Source: Caldilineaceae bacterium SB0661_bin_34 | GTDB taxonomy: Bacteria > Chloroflexota > Anaerolineae > Caldilineales > Caldilineaceae | Assembly (NCBI GenBank): GCA_009841145.1 | Contig: VXMJ01000089.1 | Span: 27,474-88,319 of the forward strand | Length of the DNA stretch: 60,846 nucleotides | Direction of reading: 5' to 3' | In this document: positions 24,993-34,950 of the stretch, one piece after another | Layout of the letters: every line of letters starts with the position of its first letter | Position numbering within the stretch: the stretch's first letter is position 1 | Notes under the pieces: generated by a model | The model's input: the letters and a program-made list of their open reading frames with translations, nothing else | The model's database searches: none | Told to the model about the DNA's origin: nothing | Made by a program: the position numbers and the translations under genes

Positions 24993-25856
24993 GTGACCGA
25001 AGGAAGTGGATACGGGACTTGCAGGCAGTTTGAGAATCAGGACCGGGGGTTAAGCGCGCAGAACCGCAAACGCTGGAACGCTCTCTCCAAAGCAAGGGTC
25101 CTTTATGCCAGGCCATTCCTTACCCTGAACCGTACAGAGGCACACCGCTTCCTGGACACCGAAGGGCTGATGGATCCTCCAGAAGGGAAACGAGTGCTGG
25201 TGTTGGCAGGGGGTGGCGGTCAGCAATCCGCCTGCTTGGCCTTGCTTGGCGCAAAGGTAACCGTATTGGACCTGTCGGATGAGCAGTTGGAACGCGATCG
25301 GGAAGCGGCCCGTGCGCTTGGACTTCAACTGGACTTGCATCAGGGCGACATGCGAGATCTGTCTCGGTTCGATGGAAATTCTTTCGATATGGTCTATCAC
25401 CCGCATTCCATCAACTTCATCCCCGATGTCGATGAGGTGTTTGCAGAAGTGGCACGGGTGTTGGCCCCTGGGGGACAGTACCGGGTGGACTGGCACAACC
25501 CGTTTACCCAGCTGGTCGACGACGAGAGTTACAGGGACGGGGTGGGATATGGACTGCTCCATCCCTATCGGGACGGCGAAGTGGACCTACAAGCCGTGTT
25601 TGGTTCAGACCAATGGCCTGTGGAACTGGCGGACGGTTCGATTGTGTCGATGGATCATCCGCGCAGCTGGGTTCATACCCTGGGAACCTTCGTGGGGAGC
25701 CTGGCCCGCAACGGATTTGTAATTTTGGGCATTGGAGAGGAAACCTCGACCGACGACGAAGCCGAGCCTGGCAGTTGGGAGCATTTCAAGCGGATCACGG
25801 TTCCCTACCTGCGGGTATGGACACGCTTGGTGCCGGACGCATTTGGTTCTACATAG
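24993..25856 (+). CDS. Class I SAM-dependent methyltransferase
   Basis: This 287-aa protein has a Rossmann-type methyltransferase fold. Motif I is glycine-rich (VLVLAGGGGQQS), the acidic ribose-binding residue follows in TVLDLSDEQL, and HQGDMRDL and FDMVYHPHSIN form later motifs. The target is unknown. It resembles generic UbiE/Methyltransf_11-type enzymes. GTG is used as start, with GGGAGG about 8 nt upstream. It stands alone between a divergent aminotransferase and the Uma2 gene. Confidence 0.85.
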   Translation: MTEGSGYGTCRQFENQDRGLSAQNRKRWNALSKARVLYARPFLTLNRTEAHRFLDTEGLMDPPEGKRVLVLAGGGGQQSACLALLGAKVTVLDLSDEQLERDREAARALGLQLDLHQGDMRDLSRFDGNSFDMVYHPHSINFIPDVDEVFAEVARVLAPGGQYRVDWHNPFTQLVDDESYRDGVGYGLLHPYRDGEVDLQAVFGSDQWPVELADGSIVSMDHPRSWVHTLGTFVGSLARNGFVILGIGEETSTDDEAEPGSWEHFKRITVPYLRVWTRLVPDAFGST

Positions 25857-26045
25857 CGATGACTGTTTATCATCGCGTGACAGCGTCCATGGCTTCACGT
25901 GTCCAACGATCCCATGGTGTAAGGGAGCAGAGTCTTCGTTGACGGTGCCTGGGTTCTTTCTCGACACCCTCATGCATGATGGACGTCCTAAGGACGGCCA
26001 AGCTGCGGGGTAGAATCGGGCCTCGGCACACGCGGGAGTCGTGAG

Positions 26046-27278
26046 ATGAATGCGGTTGCAATTCGGGAGCGGACCCAGGCGGCACCCAACGGGCGCACGG
26101 AGGAACTACACCCCGATGCCAACCCGTATATGACACAGGAAGCACGGGCGAAACGGGCCGCGTGGCGGCTGGCCCACCCGGAGGCTTGGCGCGCCCACCT
26201 CAAGCACCTTGTCTATTACGACCCGGAATACGCGTACGATGTCGGGCACGAGTACGAGGACGACTGGACCACCGATCCGGACCATGCCGGCAACGGCATC
26301 GAATTCGCGGAATACGACGAGGACGGCGTTTTGGAGCCCATCGATGACCGACGAACGATGCTCGAGGGAAGCATGCTCTTCCTGCTCCGCAAACTGCTCG
26401 GCAACCGCGCCGAGTCCCAGGGACGCCTTTATTTCCCCGGTCCCGTCGCGGAGCACCTGCGGCTCCGGACCCAGCAGGGCCGCCGCAGCAGCTACGTAAA
26501 ACCGGATCTGATGGTGTTCCCGCCGGCCTACGAGCTGCCGGCGGAGGCGCACCGGGACCGCAGCGACTGTGCCCTGCGCGTGCATGAAGGCGCACCGCCG
26601 CCGGAACTGGCGGTCGAAATCCTGTCAGTCTCCTCCGTGGCGCGGGACTACGGGGTCAAGCGGGAGCTGTATGCGGCCCTCGGCGTGCACGAGTACTGGA
26701 TATGTGACGTGGGCGGTATCCGCCATTCGAGCTCGCCCGTGGAACTGCAGGTGTACCGGTTGACAACTGATGGCACCTATGCGGAAGTTCCGCCGGCATG
26801 GACGGACGCGGCCCAGGACGACGCGCCGACGTTTTGGAGTGAGGTGTGCAACAGGCACGTTCACGTGATGCCAGGCGACTACGCGCCACGCTTCCAGTGG
26901 TACGACGAGGACCAAGGCCGCTGGCGGGACAACGAAACCGACGCACAGGACGAAAAGGAGCGGCTCCAACAGGAGAGCCGAGCGGAGGGACGAGCGGCAG
27001 GACGAGAAGAGGGTCGAGAAGTGGGACGGGAAGAAGGGCGGACGGAAGAAGCCGTCAACACAATGCGCGAATTCCTGAATATGGATCTGGATCCGGCGTA
27101 CCTGGACCGGATCGAGGCTGTCTGGCGCCGGGATGGCCCGCCGTCCGATACCGCCCGGCGTATCCGGGCCGTGCTGCGCACTCCCAACGAATGGCGGACC
27201 CTGTTGCAAGTCCCGGACGCGGACGTCAACAACAGTCCCCACCGTGCTCCGCCGCCTCGGGACACCGCTCCTCAGTAG
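26046..27278 (+). CDS. Uma2 family (DUF820) endonuclease-like protein
   Basis: This 410-aa protein contains the Uma2/DUF820 PD-(D/E)XK-like core: YVKPDLMVFP, then PELAVEILSVSS and a Lys in YGVKRELYA, ending in HEYWICD. The C-terminal part carries a highly charged repetitive stretch (AEGRAAGREEGREVGREEGR) common in these proteins and probably a coiled coil. Uma2 proteins are often mobile and multicopy. Their biological role is poorly known. A TAGAAT box at about 26012 and GGGAG before the ATG may drive it. It starts the defence/mobile zone. Confidence 0.85.
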   Translation: MNAVAIRERTQAAPNGRTEELHPDANPYMTQEARAKRAAWRLAHPEAWRAHLKHLVYYDPEYAYDVGHEYEDDWTTDPDHAGNGIEFAEYDEDGVLEPIDDRRTMLEGSMLFLLRKLLGNRAESQGRLYFPGPVAEHLRLRTQQGRRSSYVKPDLMVFPPAYELPAEAHRDRSDCALRVHEGAPPPELAVEILSVSSVARDYGVKRELYAALGVHEYWICDVGGIRHSSSPVELQVYRLTTDGTYAEVPPAWTDAAQDDAPTFWSEVCNRHVHVMPGDYAPRFQWYDEDQGRWRDNETDAQDEKERLQQESRAEGRAAGREEGREVGREEGRTEEAVNTMREFLNMDLDPAYLDRIEAVWRRDGPPSDTARRIRAVLRTPNEWRTLLQVPDADVNNSPHRAPPPRDTAPQ

Positions 27279-27573
27279 CACCGTGGTTCCTGCCAATGGG
27301 TGAGTACCGAACCCGTCCAAAACCGGGGGACAAGGCACGTTTCGCGCCTGATGAACATGGCTGTTCGTCCGATGGCCGACCGGAGGCTGGTATTCCGCAT
27401 TACAGGGTTGTGGTCAAGGCGGTACACACCGGCACGAGACTTGTCAGATTTTCGGGTTTTGGTCCTGATCCAACGATGCTGATACAGTGCCGACGGCACA
27501 CCGTTTCCAGAGATCAGTGCTGAATCGGATAGACTCCCGCTTGCTTTGGTGATTTCAGACACAACTTCCAGCC

Positions 27574-29316
27574 ATGACTGAAGTATTTCGGATGCGCTTG
27601 GGCACAAGCGGTTATTACGAACAGCGCGCCATCGACGAAGGTGTTCTGATACTGGGATGGACACATGAAGATGTGACCGATTATTCGTGGGATGAAGTCA
27701 GATCAGCCATACAGAAAGAACATCCGGATGCAAAACCCAATACTATAGTCCAGTGGACTGGCATGACCCGTCAATTTTTGTTCGCATCCATTGGCGACTT
27801 CGTGATTGTCGATATGAAGACTCTTCAACGCGTGGCAGTCGGGAAGATCACCGGCCCTTACACCAAAGGCAACGATGATGAGCACTTGAGGCCGGTCGAG
27901 TGGCTCAGACTGGACATCGACAAGTCGGACCTGGGCGAGGACGTGCTAGGCACGCTGGGTACCCGACGGACATTCTCAGCGGTGGGATTTGTCAATGCCG
28001 TTGACCGGGTCAAACACATCATCACCACCGGCAAGGATCCCGGACCGAGCAGGCACTCAGTGGAGGCCACCGGGGTGACGCGTGGCGATTTGCCAGGAAG
28101 ATTTGACCTTATGCTGCCCGTCCTCCGCGCATTGAACGACCTTGGCGGAGAGGCGTGGAAACAAGACTTGTTCGCTACGTTGGCGAACAATCTAGGCCTA
28201 CCTCAATCAATGAGAGACATTCTTCACGGTGATGGGCCCCAAACCGAGTTTGACTATCAAGCTGCTTGGACACTTTCTTATCTGCGTGCAATCGATGCTG
28301 TCGATCGCATGGCATCAGGGTATTGGAAGATCACAGACACGGGTAGGTGTTATCTCCAGAACTTGACGAATGAAGAACTCATAGAACGGCATCGGAAGCT
28401 CGACAAACCTGTGAATGGCACGGTCAGGTACTCCGTGGACGACATTGTCCAAGACGGCTGTTTTATGGAACACCAGCGAATCTCCAACATCCTTGAGCGG
28501 CTACGGTCCAAGAAGAACCTGATCCTCCAAGGTCCGCCAGGCACCGGGAAGACGTGGCTGGCAAAAAGGTTGGCTTGGGCTCTCGTCGGCTGGAAGGATG
28601 CGCGCCACGTTCGCGCGGTCCAGTTTCATCCAAACCTATCCTACGAAGACTTCGTGCGCGGCTGGAGGCCATCCTCCGATGGCAAGCTGAACTTGGTGGA
28701 CGGCCCCTTCCTCGAAATGTGTGAGGCGGCCATCAGGGATACCGAGGGTACGTACGTGCTCGTGATCGAAGAGGTCAACCGAGGCAATCCGGCCCAAATC
28801 CTGGGTGAAATGCTCACACTCCTGGAAGCCGACAAACGCAGTCCCGAAAGTGCCTTGGAGCTAACCTACAAGCGGGAAGGCGAACAGGGCATCCACCTCC
28901 CTCCCAATCTGTACGTCGTCGGAACGATGAACATTGCGGACCGATCGCTGGCTCTCGTGGACCTGGCTCTCAGGCGACGCTTTGCGTTTGTCGACTTGGT
29001 GCCCGAGATCGGTGAACGTTGGAAGAACTGGGTCAGAGACCGATGCGGATTCGATGAGTTGGTCCTGTCCGAAATCCAGGAGCGCATGGTGAATCTCAAC
29101 CAGACCATCGAGTCCGATTCGAAACTCGGCAGGCAGTTTCAGGTTGGCCATAGCTACGTCACACCCCCGCCTGGCGTTGAAACCGACCCAGGCACCTGGT
29201 ATCGGGACGTTGTGGAGTCGGAAATTGGTCCCCTCCTGGACGAATACTGGTTCGATGAACCATCCAAGGCGCAGCGGGAACGAGAGAGACTCCGGGAAGG
29301 ATTGGACTGGCTGTAA
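27574..29316 (+). CDS. mcrB: McrB-like AAA+ GTPase/ATPase of a type IV restriction system
   Basis: This 580-aa protein pairs with the McrC gene 23 nt downstream. The N-terminal ~300 residues look like a sequence-sensing module (an EVE-like start and a winged-helix region). The AAA+ module follows, with Walker A GPPGTGKTW, Walker B VIEEVNRGNPA and the McrB-signature loop GTMNIADRSLALVD, which is MNTADRS in E. coli. It would bind modified DNA and translocate on it, with McrC as nuclease. The start is weak: no clear ribosome binding site at 27574, and an in-frame ATG at 27592 is possible. GC appears lower than in flanking genes, consistent with transfer. Confidence 0.9.
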   Translation: MTEVFRMRLGTSGYYEQRAIDEGVLILGWTHEDVTDYSWDEVRSAIQKEHPDAKPNTIVQWTGMTRQFLFASIGDFVIVDMKTLQRVAVGKITGPYTKGNDDEHLRPVEWLRLDIDKSDLGEDVLGTLGTRRTFSAVGFVNAVDRVKHIITTGKDPGPSRHSVEATGVTRGDLPGRFDLMLPVLRALNDLGGEAWKQDLFATLANNLGLPQSMRDILHGDGPQTEFDYQAAWTLSYLRAIDAVDRMASGYWKITDTGRCYLQNLTNEELIERHRKLDKPVNGTVRYSVDDIVQDGCFMEHQRISNILERLRSKKNLILQGPPGTGKTWLAKRLAWALVGWKDARHVRAVQFHPNLSYEDFVRGWRPSSDGKLNLVDGPFLEMCEAAIRDTEGTYVLVIEEVNRGNPAQILGEMLTLLEADKRSPESALELTYKREGEQGIHLPPNLYVVGTMNIADRSLALVDLALRRRFAFVDLVPEIGERWKNWVRDRCGFDELVLSEIQERMVNLNQTIESDSKLGRQFQVGHSYVTPPPGVETDPGTWYRDVVESEIGPLLDEYWFDEPSKAQRERERLREGLDWL

Positions 29317-29339
29317 TCCAAGCCGATTCGGAGCGAGCC

Positions 29340-30443
29340 ATGGGATTCATCGGGCGGATACCCATCCGCAACATCTGGCTTCTGATGTTCTATGCATCCG
29401 ATCTGTACAGGCACATCGGCGACCGGAACGGCACGGTCGAAGAAAATCCAGATCCCCTCGCCGACCTGGTTGCGGAAATCCTGGCGCACCGCGTTGAACA
29501 TCGCCTCCGGCGGCAACTGAGCACGGGGTTCCAACCCCGGGAAGCAAACCTGAGACGGGTCAAGGGCCGCATCGACCTGCTCCGCACCACCCGACACCGA
29601 TTGCTGGACCAAGGGCTGGTTGCCTGCCGGTTCGATGAACTGTCGCTGGATACTCCGGCAAACCGCCTGGTGTTGGCTGCCTTGGAGACGATGGCGAACA
29701 CCGTCCAGAATCGGGACCTCTGCTCGCGATGCGGTTCCCTGGCATTGCGGCTGCGCCGCGCGGGGGTCTCCGGCAAGAGGCCAACCAGGCGGCAGGTTGC
29801 TTCGGTTGCCGACAGCCGACTGCTGAGGGACGATGCAGCAATGATGGCCGCAGCTCGATTGGCCCTCGATCTGGCATTGCCGACGGAACAGGAAGGAATA
29901 CATTCGCTGCCGGTGCCCGACCGGGAAGCACACTGGGCACGGCAGCTGTTTGAACGCGCGGTGGCGGGTTTCTACGATGTGGTTGCCAGCCCGTCGGGAT
30001 GGAAAGTGCGGCCGGGAAAGCCGTTCAGATGGAACGAACAGGATCCTTCGCCCGGGCTCGATGCCATCCTGCCGTCCATGAAAACCGATATCGTCCTCGA
30101 TCACGAGGATCGTGGTCACCGGATCGTGATCGATACCAAGTTCACCGAAATTGTCAAAGCTGGCCACCGCAGAGAGTCAACCCTCAACAGTGGTTATATC
30201 TACCAAATGTACGCCTACATCCGTTCTCAGGAAGGCCAAGGGGATCCAATGGCTGATCGTGCATCCGGCCTGCTCTTGCATCCAGCGGTTGGTTCCGACT
30301 TGGACGAGGGCGCGGAGTTCCAAGGCCACAGGATTAGATTCGCGACCGTCGATCTCACAGCATCGGCCTGGGACATCCGCAACCGCCTGTTGCAAGTCAT
30401 TCAAGTTCCCTTCACTGCAACCGCCTCGGACATGGCTCGATAG
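29340..30443 (+). CDS. mcrC: McrC-like nuclease subunit of a type IV restriction system
   Basis: This 367-aa protein has the McrC architecture. The N-terminal region starts IPIRNIWLLMFYAS and continues with LRRVKGRIDLL. A PD-(D/E)XK nuclease core is visible near the C-terminus as MKTDIVLDH followed by RIVIDTKFTEI. It would cut DNA containing modified bases when driven by the adjacent McrB. GGAG lies about 6 nt before the ATG. The downstream gene is an enolase-superfamily enzyme, which marks the end of the restriction module. Confidence 0.9.
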   Translation: MGFIGRIPIRNIWLLMFYASDLYRHIGDRNGTVEENPDPLADLVAEILAHRVEHRLRRQLSTGFQPREANLRRVKGRIDLLRTTRHRLLDQGLVACRFDELSLDTPANRLVLAALETMANTVQNRDLCSRCGSLALRLRRAGVSGKRPTRRQVASVADSRLLRDDAAMMAAARLALDLALPTEQEGIHSLPVPDREAHWARQLFERAVAGFYDVVASPSGWKVRPGKPFRWNEQDPSPGLDAILPSMKTDIVLDHEDRGHRIVIDTKFTEIVKAGHRRESTLNSGYIYQMYAYIRSQEGQGDPMADRASGLLLHPAVGSDLDEGAEFQGHRIRFATVDLTASAWDIRNRLLQVIQVPFTATASDMAR

Positions 30444-30550
30444 GTCCCAAGGGCCGACAACCGGTTGCTGCAAACCAACACAGGAAGTTTCGACTACTTG
30501 GCAGGCAGCCGAAACCGATTCAACTTTCGCCTCAGCCACACACTCGCCCC

Positions 30551-31708
30551 GTGAGGATTTCCCAAGTCAAGCTGCATCCGGTCGCCACCAGGCGTCGTTC
30601 CGGCATTCGCAACCAGCACGTGATTGTCCGCATCGACACGGACAACGACTGGACCGGTTGGGGCGAGATGAGCGATCTCAGCCACCTTCCCGCCTGGCAC
30701 TTCGATCTCGACAGTTTGGAGCAAACCCTTGCGGATGCGCTGACCAGTCAGGATCCCCGAAATCTGGCACGGTTGGAGGGAATGCTCCTGGATCTGTTCC
30801 CGATGGAAACCTACCTGTACAGTCGGTCGGCATCTGTCCGTCAGGGAGTGGATCTGGCCCTCCACGACTTGGTTGCCAAAGCCAACAACCAACCGGTATA
30901 CAACCTGTTGGGCGGACGCGTGCGGGATAGGATGGATGTATGCCTTCCCATCTTCCGAATGCAAACCACGGACCAAGTGCAGGACCGGCTCAGGGTGCTG
31001 GCATGGGCATACAACCTCGGGTTCAGGCTTGTCCGGATTTACGTGGGAGCCTGTCCGGATGCCGACCACATACTGCTGAAGGCCATGGCCGAGACCTACG
31101 GGAACGAAATGCAGGTCAAGTCGTGGGACTTCTCGGGTGGTCTCCATTGGAAGGCCGCCCTGGCCGCGTCCGAGGCACTCAGCGAATACGGAACCTGCCA
31201 ACTGATTGAAAGCCCCGCCCCGGCCCTGGACCTGGACGGACTGCGGGAGTTCCGGCAACGTTCCCGCCTTCCGATCTCGGAACATGTCCTTTCGCAGCAC
31301 CACGCGTGGCAACTGCTCCACGGTGGCTGCGTGGACATCCTGAACATCTCACCCTTCGTCCTCGGCGGATTGCGGCCCTGCCAATGGGTTATGGCCCTGG
31401 CGGAAAGTGCCCATGCCAGCATTCTGCTCGGCACAACCCAGGAACTGGCCATCGGCACCGCTGCCACCGCCCATCTCGCCGCGTCGGCACATTCCATTGA
31501 CTGGCCTGGAGACAGTACAGGCCCGTTGCTGTACGACGACGATGTCGTGGAGGAAGGCGTGACCTACCGAAACGGAGCCCTCACCGTACCGGATGGTCCC
31601 GGGCTCGGTGTCACGGTCTCGGAATCGCGGTTGGAGTCGCTGACCGCACCTCTGGCATCAAACGCGCCTCGGAACCTGACCGAGATACGAGACCGGACCA
31701 CGAACTGA
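30551..31708 (+). CDS. Enolase-superfamily protein lacking the canonical KxK motif
   Basis: This 385-aa MR/MLE-family protein has the two-domain layout and likely metal ligands in SWDFSGG (Asp), LIESPAP (Glu) and PISEHVLS (Glu). The strand that carries the KxK acid/base lysines in many relatives reads FRLVRIYVG, without Lys. The catalytic Asp-His dyad is also not obvious. It may be a divergent subgroup with another base, or a degenerate paralogue. The start codon is GTG. It lies just after mcrC but need not belong to that operon. The substrate is unknown. Confidence 0.75.
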   Translation: MRISQVKLHPVATRRRSGIRNQHVIVRIDTDNDWTGWGEMSDLSHLPAWHFDLDSLEQTLADALTSQDPRNLARLEGMLLDLFPMETYLYSRSASVRQGVDLALHDLVAKANNQPVYNLLGGRVRDRMDVCLPIFRMQTTDQVQDRLRVLAWAYNLGFRLVRIYVGACPDADHILLKAMAETYGNEMQVKSWDFSGGLHWKAALAASEALSEYGTCQLIESPAPALDLDGLREFRQRSRLPISEHVLSQHHAWQLLHGGCVDILNISPFVLGGLRPCQWVMALAESAHASILLGTTQELAIGTAATAHLAASAHSIDWPGDSTGPLLYDDDVVEEGVTYRNGALTVPDGPGLGVTVSESRLESLTAPLASNAPRNLTEIRDRTTN

Positions 31709-31974
31709 TCCCGGTTCCCGGGTAGGGCCTCTGTCGGAAATTGCGGACTTCCCAGACCCGGAAGCGGATTCGGACGATGCAACTCGCAGGCTGAAGATGG
31801 AGATGGAAGCATTCCGCTTCCTGTACCTGATGACAACTGCCATGGCTTGGCGCAAATAAACAAGACTTTCCCGCGCCCATGACAACAGTCCCCGTCATTG
31901 TCCGCAACCGGACTCCCCCGCCCGCCTACGACACGCTCAAGTCCATGACCCAACCGGCCATCATACAAGGGTGT

Positions 31975-32160
31975 TTATGAAGACGGAATTCGTGCCGGTC
32001 GGCACAGCATGAGGCCGGTCATGGCGACGTGAATCCAGGCCTCGGTGGTCTCCGGCAGCCCCTCGCAGTCCTTGCTCAAGTGCCGGTACCGCCCCAGCCA
32101 GGCGAAGGTGTGCTCCATCACACAACGCCGGGGCAGCACCTGGAAGCCCAGCGCTGACAG
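31975..32160 (-). pseudogene. IS5-family transposase C-terminal remnant
   Basis: Read on the minus strand, this stretch encodes the end of a DDE transposase of the IS5 type: [21 protein letters not shown] followed by [18 protein letters not shown] and a stop. The catalytic Glu region is present, but the N-terminal two-thirds of the gene and any terminal inverted repeats are absent. It is therefore a decayed insertion in the defence/mobile zone. The rest of 31709-32170 holds nothing recognisable. Confidence 0.8.
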
Positions 32161-32170
32161 GAGTTGGAAT

Positions 32171-32345
32171 CCGGTTTGGAGTCCGATTCAGTGTGGCGCT
32201 CCCGCCTGCAGGACCGTCTGCAGTACGGGGTTGGCAAAAGTCGACTACTCGGCCGCGACCGGTCTGCCCCGATCGGTCCTCCGCGACCCATACGTCATGC
32301 CAATGAATGCCTCACCTGCGATTTCAAACCGAGACACTACCCCTT
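32171..32345. repeat. Direct repeat copy 1 beside the AAA/PD-(D/E)XK gene
   Basis: This stretch of about 170 bp matches the segment at 34737-34912 over most of its length, by eye at roughly three quarters identity. Shared blocks include GCAGGACCGTCTGCAG, ACGGGGTTGGCA and GATTTCAAACCG. It overlaps the last few codons of the flanked gene. It may be a copy of a dispersed intergenic element or the edge of a mobile unit. Confidence 0.7.
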
Positions 32346-34670
32346 TATGTCCGGGTGGGTCTGCAAATGGCGGTTGATGCGGGCGCTGCCGTGGGCTTGG
32401 TCCGTCATGACAAAGCCCTTCTCATCCAGCAGCTTCTCCACCGCTTGGTTGTGCGCAAAGTATTTTCTCCGCGCCTCCTCCCGCTCCGTCCCGGTGGCAT
32501 CCTGCGGATAGCTGTAGCCCTCCGCCATGGCCGGCAGAGCTTCCTGGTCACCGTCGGCGTACAACCGAACGTGGCGGTCGTTGGTCATGCGGTGCATGGC
32601 ATAGTAGTCCAAGTACTCCCGGCCATCGTCAGCGCCGATATCGAAGCGCGTCCAGATGGTCCATCCCCGTTGAACAATTTGCCAAACCACGCCGGGCGAC
32701 AGGGCATCGACCGGCAATTCGATCTCCCAGTTCGCAAAGGCACGGTTGAACCGCTGTCGTAGCTTCTCCCTGTCGTTCATCCGTTGTATGAGAGGTTCCC
32801 CTTGTTTCACGAGGTCACCTTCGTACCTGTCCTGCCCCGCTTCCGTAAGCTCCGACCTGGTCCCCTGCCCGCGTTCCGCCAGCAGGGCCGCAAGCTCGTC
32901 GAACCGGCATTCCAGACGGGGTCCGTCCGACAGATCGTGTCGGTAGGCAAGGACCACGGCGGTGACCTCCAAACCTGCCTCCAGGTGTTCCCGTCCGTAC
33001 TGCCGATCCCGGATTTGGTTGCGAGCCTGGGCAACAGGCCGATTGTATTTGACCTCGAACACGTAGACGCGCGCGCCGATTCTGATCTCGTGGTCCGCGC
33101 GACCGCCCTGGGTGGATTTCTCCGACTGGGTGGGTTCCGCCATCTGCAGGAACAGGGATTGCAACAGCGTGCGGAAGCTGGCCTCACTTTGCAGGTTTTC
33201 GCGAGCCAGCCCAAAGGCAAAGGTTTCCAAACGCCTGGCAAACCCCGGCACATCGCCCCGTTCCAAGCACATGCGCAGGTCGCGCACCAGCCGTCCGTCC
33301 CGCTCCGGCGCAAACACCCTGACGTTCAGGATGTCGAACACCCAGGATTCCGCCACTTCGCGGTTGGGAAAGTTCAAGTGGGCGGGCAGGTCGTCCGTGC
33401 CGCCGTGCCAAGTGTAGTACCCGGTGTCCAGCATCAGGCCCGAGTAGTCGGGACGGACGAGATTGCCAAGGCCAGGAGTCGGCAGCGGAGGCAAACCACC
33501 CTCCCACACGGTTCCGGGCAGGAACTGGCGCGTGTCCGCGGCCAAGCGCGCGGACAGTCCCGGGTGCCCCGATTCGCTCCAAGCAGAAGGCCAACGTCCT
33601 GCCACGGCCAAGGAGCGCAGATCGGCCTCTTTCAGGGTCCGGTCCAGGCCGTGGATTAGGGTGAAGGGGTTGTAGACGTGCGGTGTACTGGGGAACGGTG
33701 CGAAGCGATAGCCGTTGTATTGATCCCGCCATGCGCCCAGGATGTCCCGGTCCTGCAAGCGCGGCTCCATGGCGACCAACGCCTCCCGGTAGAATGCAAG
33801 GTCTCGTGCCACCTCCGCTTCCGTGAAGCCGCAGAGGGCCCCATAGGCCGGCAGTTCGGAGATATCCGTCATGTTGTTGGCGGCCGAGAACAAATGCCCT
33901 CGGGCAAAGCGGGTGATGACAGTCAGAAACACGCAGTACAACAGGCCTTGATCATCCTTGAGTACTCGGTAACAATCCTGAAGTGCTTCGACTGTGGGGT
34001 AGGGATCCCGATCGGTACCGATATGTTTGGTGATGGGCGCGTCGTACTCGTCCACCAGCACCACAGGTTTCCGGCCGTAGTGCCGTCCCAGGGCATCCAT
34101 CACATCGAACAGAATGTCCGACGGCGAATCGTCGGGAGACGGCGGCACCCAGTCCGGTGTGCCCCAAGGCACGCCGCGCCGCCCCCAGAGGTTCACCTGT
34201 CGCCACAGATACCGCTGCAGGGCGCGGCGGGTTTCGGTGGAGTCCGGTGACGCCACCCTCGACATGTCCAGGCGGATGACAGGATGCCAGCCATGCACAC
34301 CATGCCAATTCCCGGCATCAAGACCTTCCCACAGCCAGGCGGGGGATGTCCAGCCGGTTGGCAATTCATCCCAGTCTCCGGTTTCGCCTGCGGGGTTGGA
34401 AAGGTGTCCAGGCGGCAAGCCCTGAAACCAGATTTCCAAGGTGTCGACGAGCAGACTCTTGCCAAAGCGTCGGGGGCGCGCCAGGAACTGGTGGGTGTTG
34501 CGGAGTGCGGGCTCGACACCGGGTACCACCTCGCCTTCCGCGACCTCCAGCAGTTGCCGGAACCATGGCGTCTTGTCCACGTAAAGCCCCTTGTTCCGAC
34601 GAATGTCGGCAAAAGCCGCCTGGTTGGGGTGCAGGGCGGGGAACTGGTTCATGGCGGGCGATTGTGCCAT
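32337..34670 (-). CDS. AAA-ATPase-like / PD-(D/E)XK nuclease superfamily protein
   Basis: This protein of about 777 aa has the architecture of AAA-ATPase_like (PF09820) plus a PD-(D/E)XK C-terminal nuclease domain. ATPase motifs are RPRRFGKSLL (Walker A-like) and VVLVDEYDAPI (Walker B). The nuclease core is ADHEIRIG with VFEVKYNRPVAQA, followed by a nonstandard C-terminal tail of about 200 residues. Such proteins are common in mobile and defence contexts but lack a settled function. The start is uncertain: ATGs at 34670 and 34652 both lack a clear ribosome binding site, and the frame is open to 34727. It is flanked by direct repeats and so may have moved as a unit. Confidence 0.8.
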   Translation of the reverse strand: MAQSPAMNQFPALHPNQAAFADIRRNKGLYVDKTPWFRQLLEVAEGEVVPGVEPALRNTHQFLARPRRFGKSLLVDTLEIWFQGLPPGHLSNPAGETGDWDELPTGWTSPAWLWEGLDAGNWHGVHGWHPVIRLDMSRVASPDSTETRRALQRYLWRQVNLWGRRGVPWGTPDWVPPSPDDSPSDILFDVMDALGRHYGRKPVVLVDEYDAPITKHIGTDRDPYPTVEALQDCYRVLKDDQGLLYCVFLTVITRFARGHLFSAANNMTDISELPAYGALCGFTEAEVARDLAFYREALVAMEPRLQDRDILGAWRDQYNGYRFAPFPSTPHVYNPFTLIHGLDRTLKEADLRSLAVAGRWPSAWSESGHPGLSARLAADTRQFLPGTVWEGGLPPLPTPGLGNLVRPDYSGLMLDTGYYTWHGGTDDLPAHLNFPNREVAESWVFDILNVRVFAPERDGRLVRDLRMCLERGDVPGFARRLETFAFGLARENLQSEASFRTLLQSLFLQMAEPTQSEKSTQGGRADHEIRIGARVYVFEVKYNRPVAQARNQIRDRQYGREHLEAGLEVTAVVLAYRHDLSDGPRLECRFDELAALLAERGQGTRSELTEAGQDRYEGDLVKQGEPLIQRMNDREKLRQRFNRAFANWEIELPVDALSPGVVWQIVQRGWTIWTRFDIGADDGREYLDYYAMHRMTNDRHVRLYADGDQEALPAMAEGYSYPQDATGTEREEARRKYFAHNQAVEKLLDEKGFVMTDQAHGSARINRHLQTHPDIKG

Positions 34671-34736
34671 GCTTAGGAAGCCGGATTTTGTACGGCCCTG
34701 TTTTAGTGTCGTTGACTTCGGCCACATGGTTTGGAC

Positions 34737-34912
34737 CCTGTTTTGGGTCCGATTCGGTGTGCCGATCCCATCAGCAGGACCGTCTGCAGCACGGGGTTGG
34801 CAGAAGGCAACTACCCAGGCGTGGCCGGTCTATCCCGTTCTGTCATCCACGACCAACACGTCATTCCGGAGTCTGACCCGCCTGTGATTTCAAACCGGGA
34901 CGCTACCGCCTC
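34737..34912. repeat. Direct repeat copy 2 beside the AAA/PD-(D/E)XK gene
   Basis: This is the partner of 32171-32345 in the same orientation, lying just upstream of the flanked gene's start. The two together bracket a single gene of about 2.4 kb. The copies differ at many positions, so the duplication is not recent. Confidence 0.7.
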
Positions 34913-34950
34913 TTGGGTCGTGCCTCAGTGTGAATAGCCAACAACCGTGT

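Noticed and set aside
31709-31974. Possible further transposase or gene between the enolase-type gene and the IS5 remnant
   Set aside because: Only short overlapping ORFs with no recognisable sequence are present.
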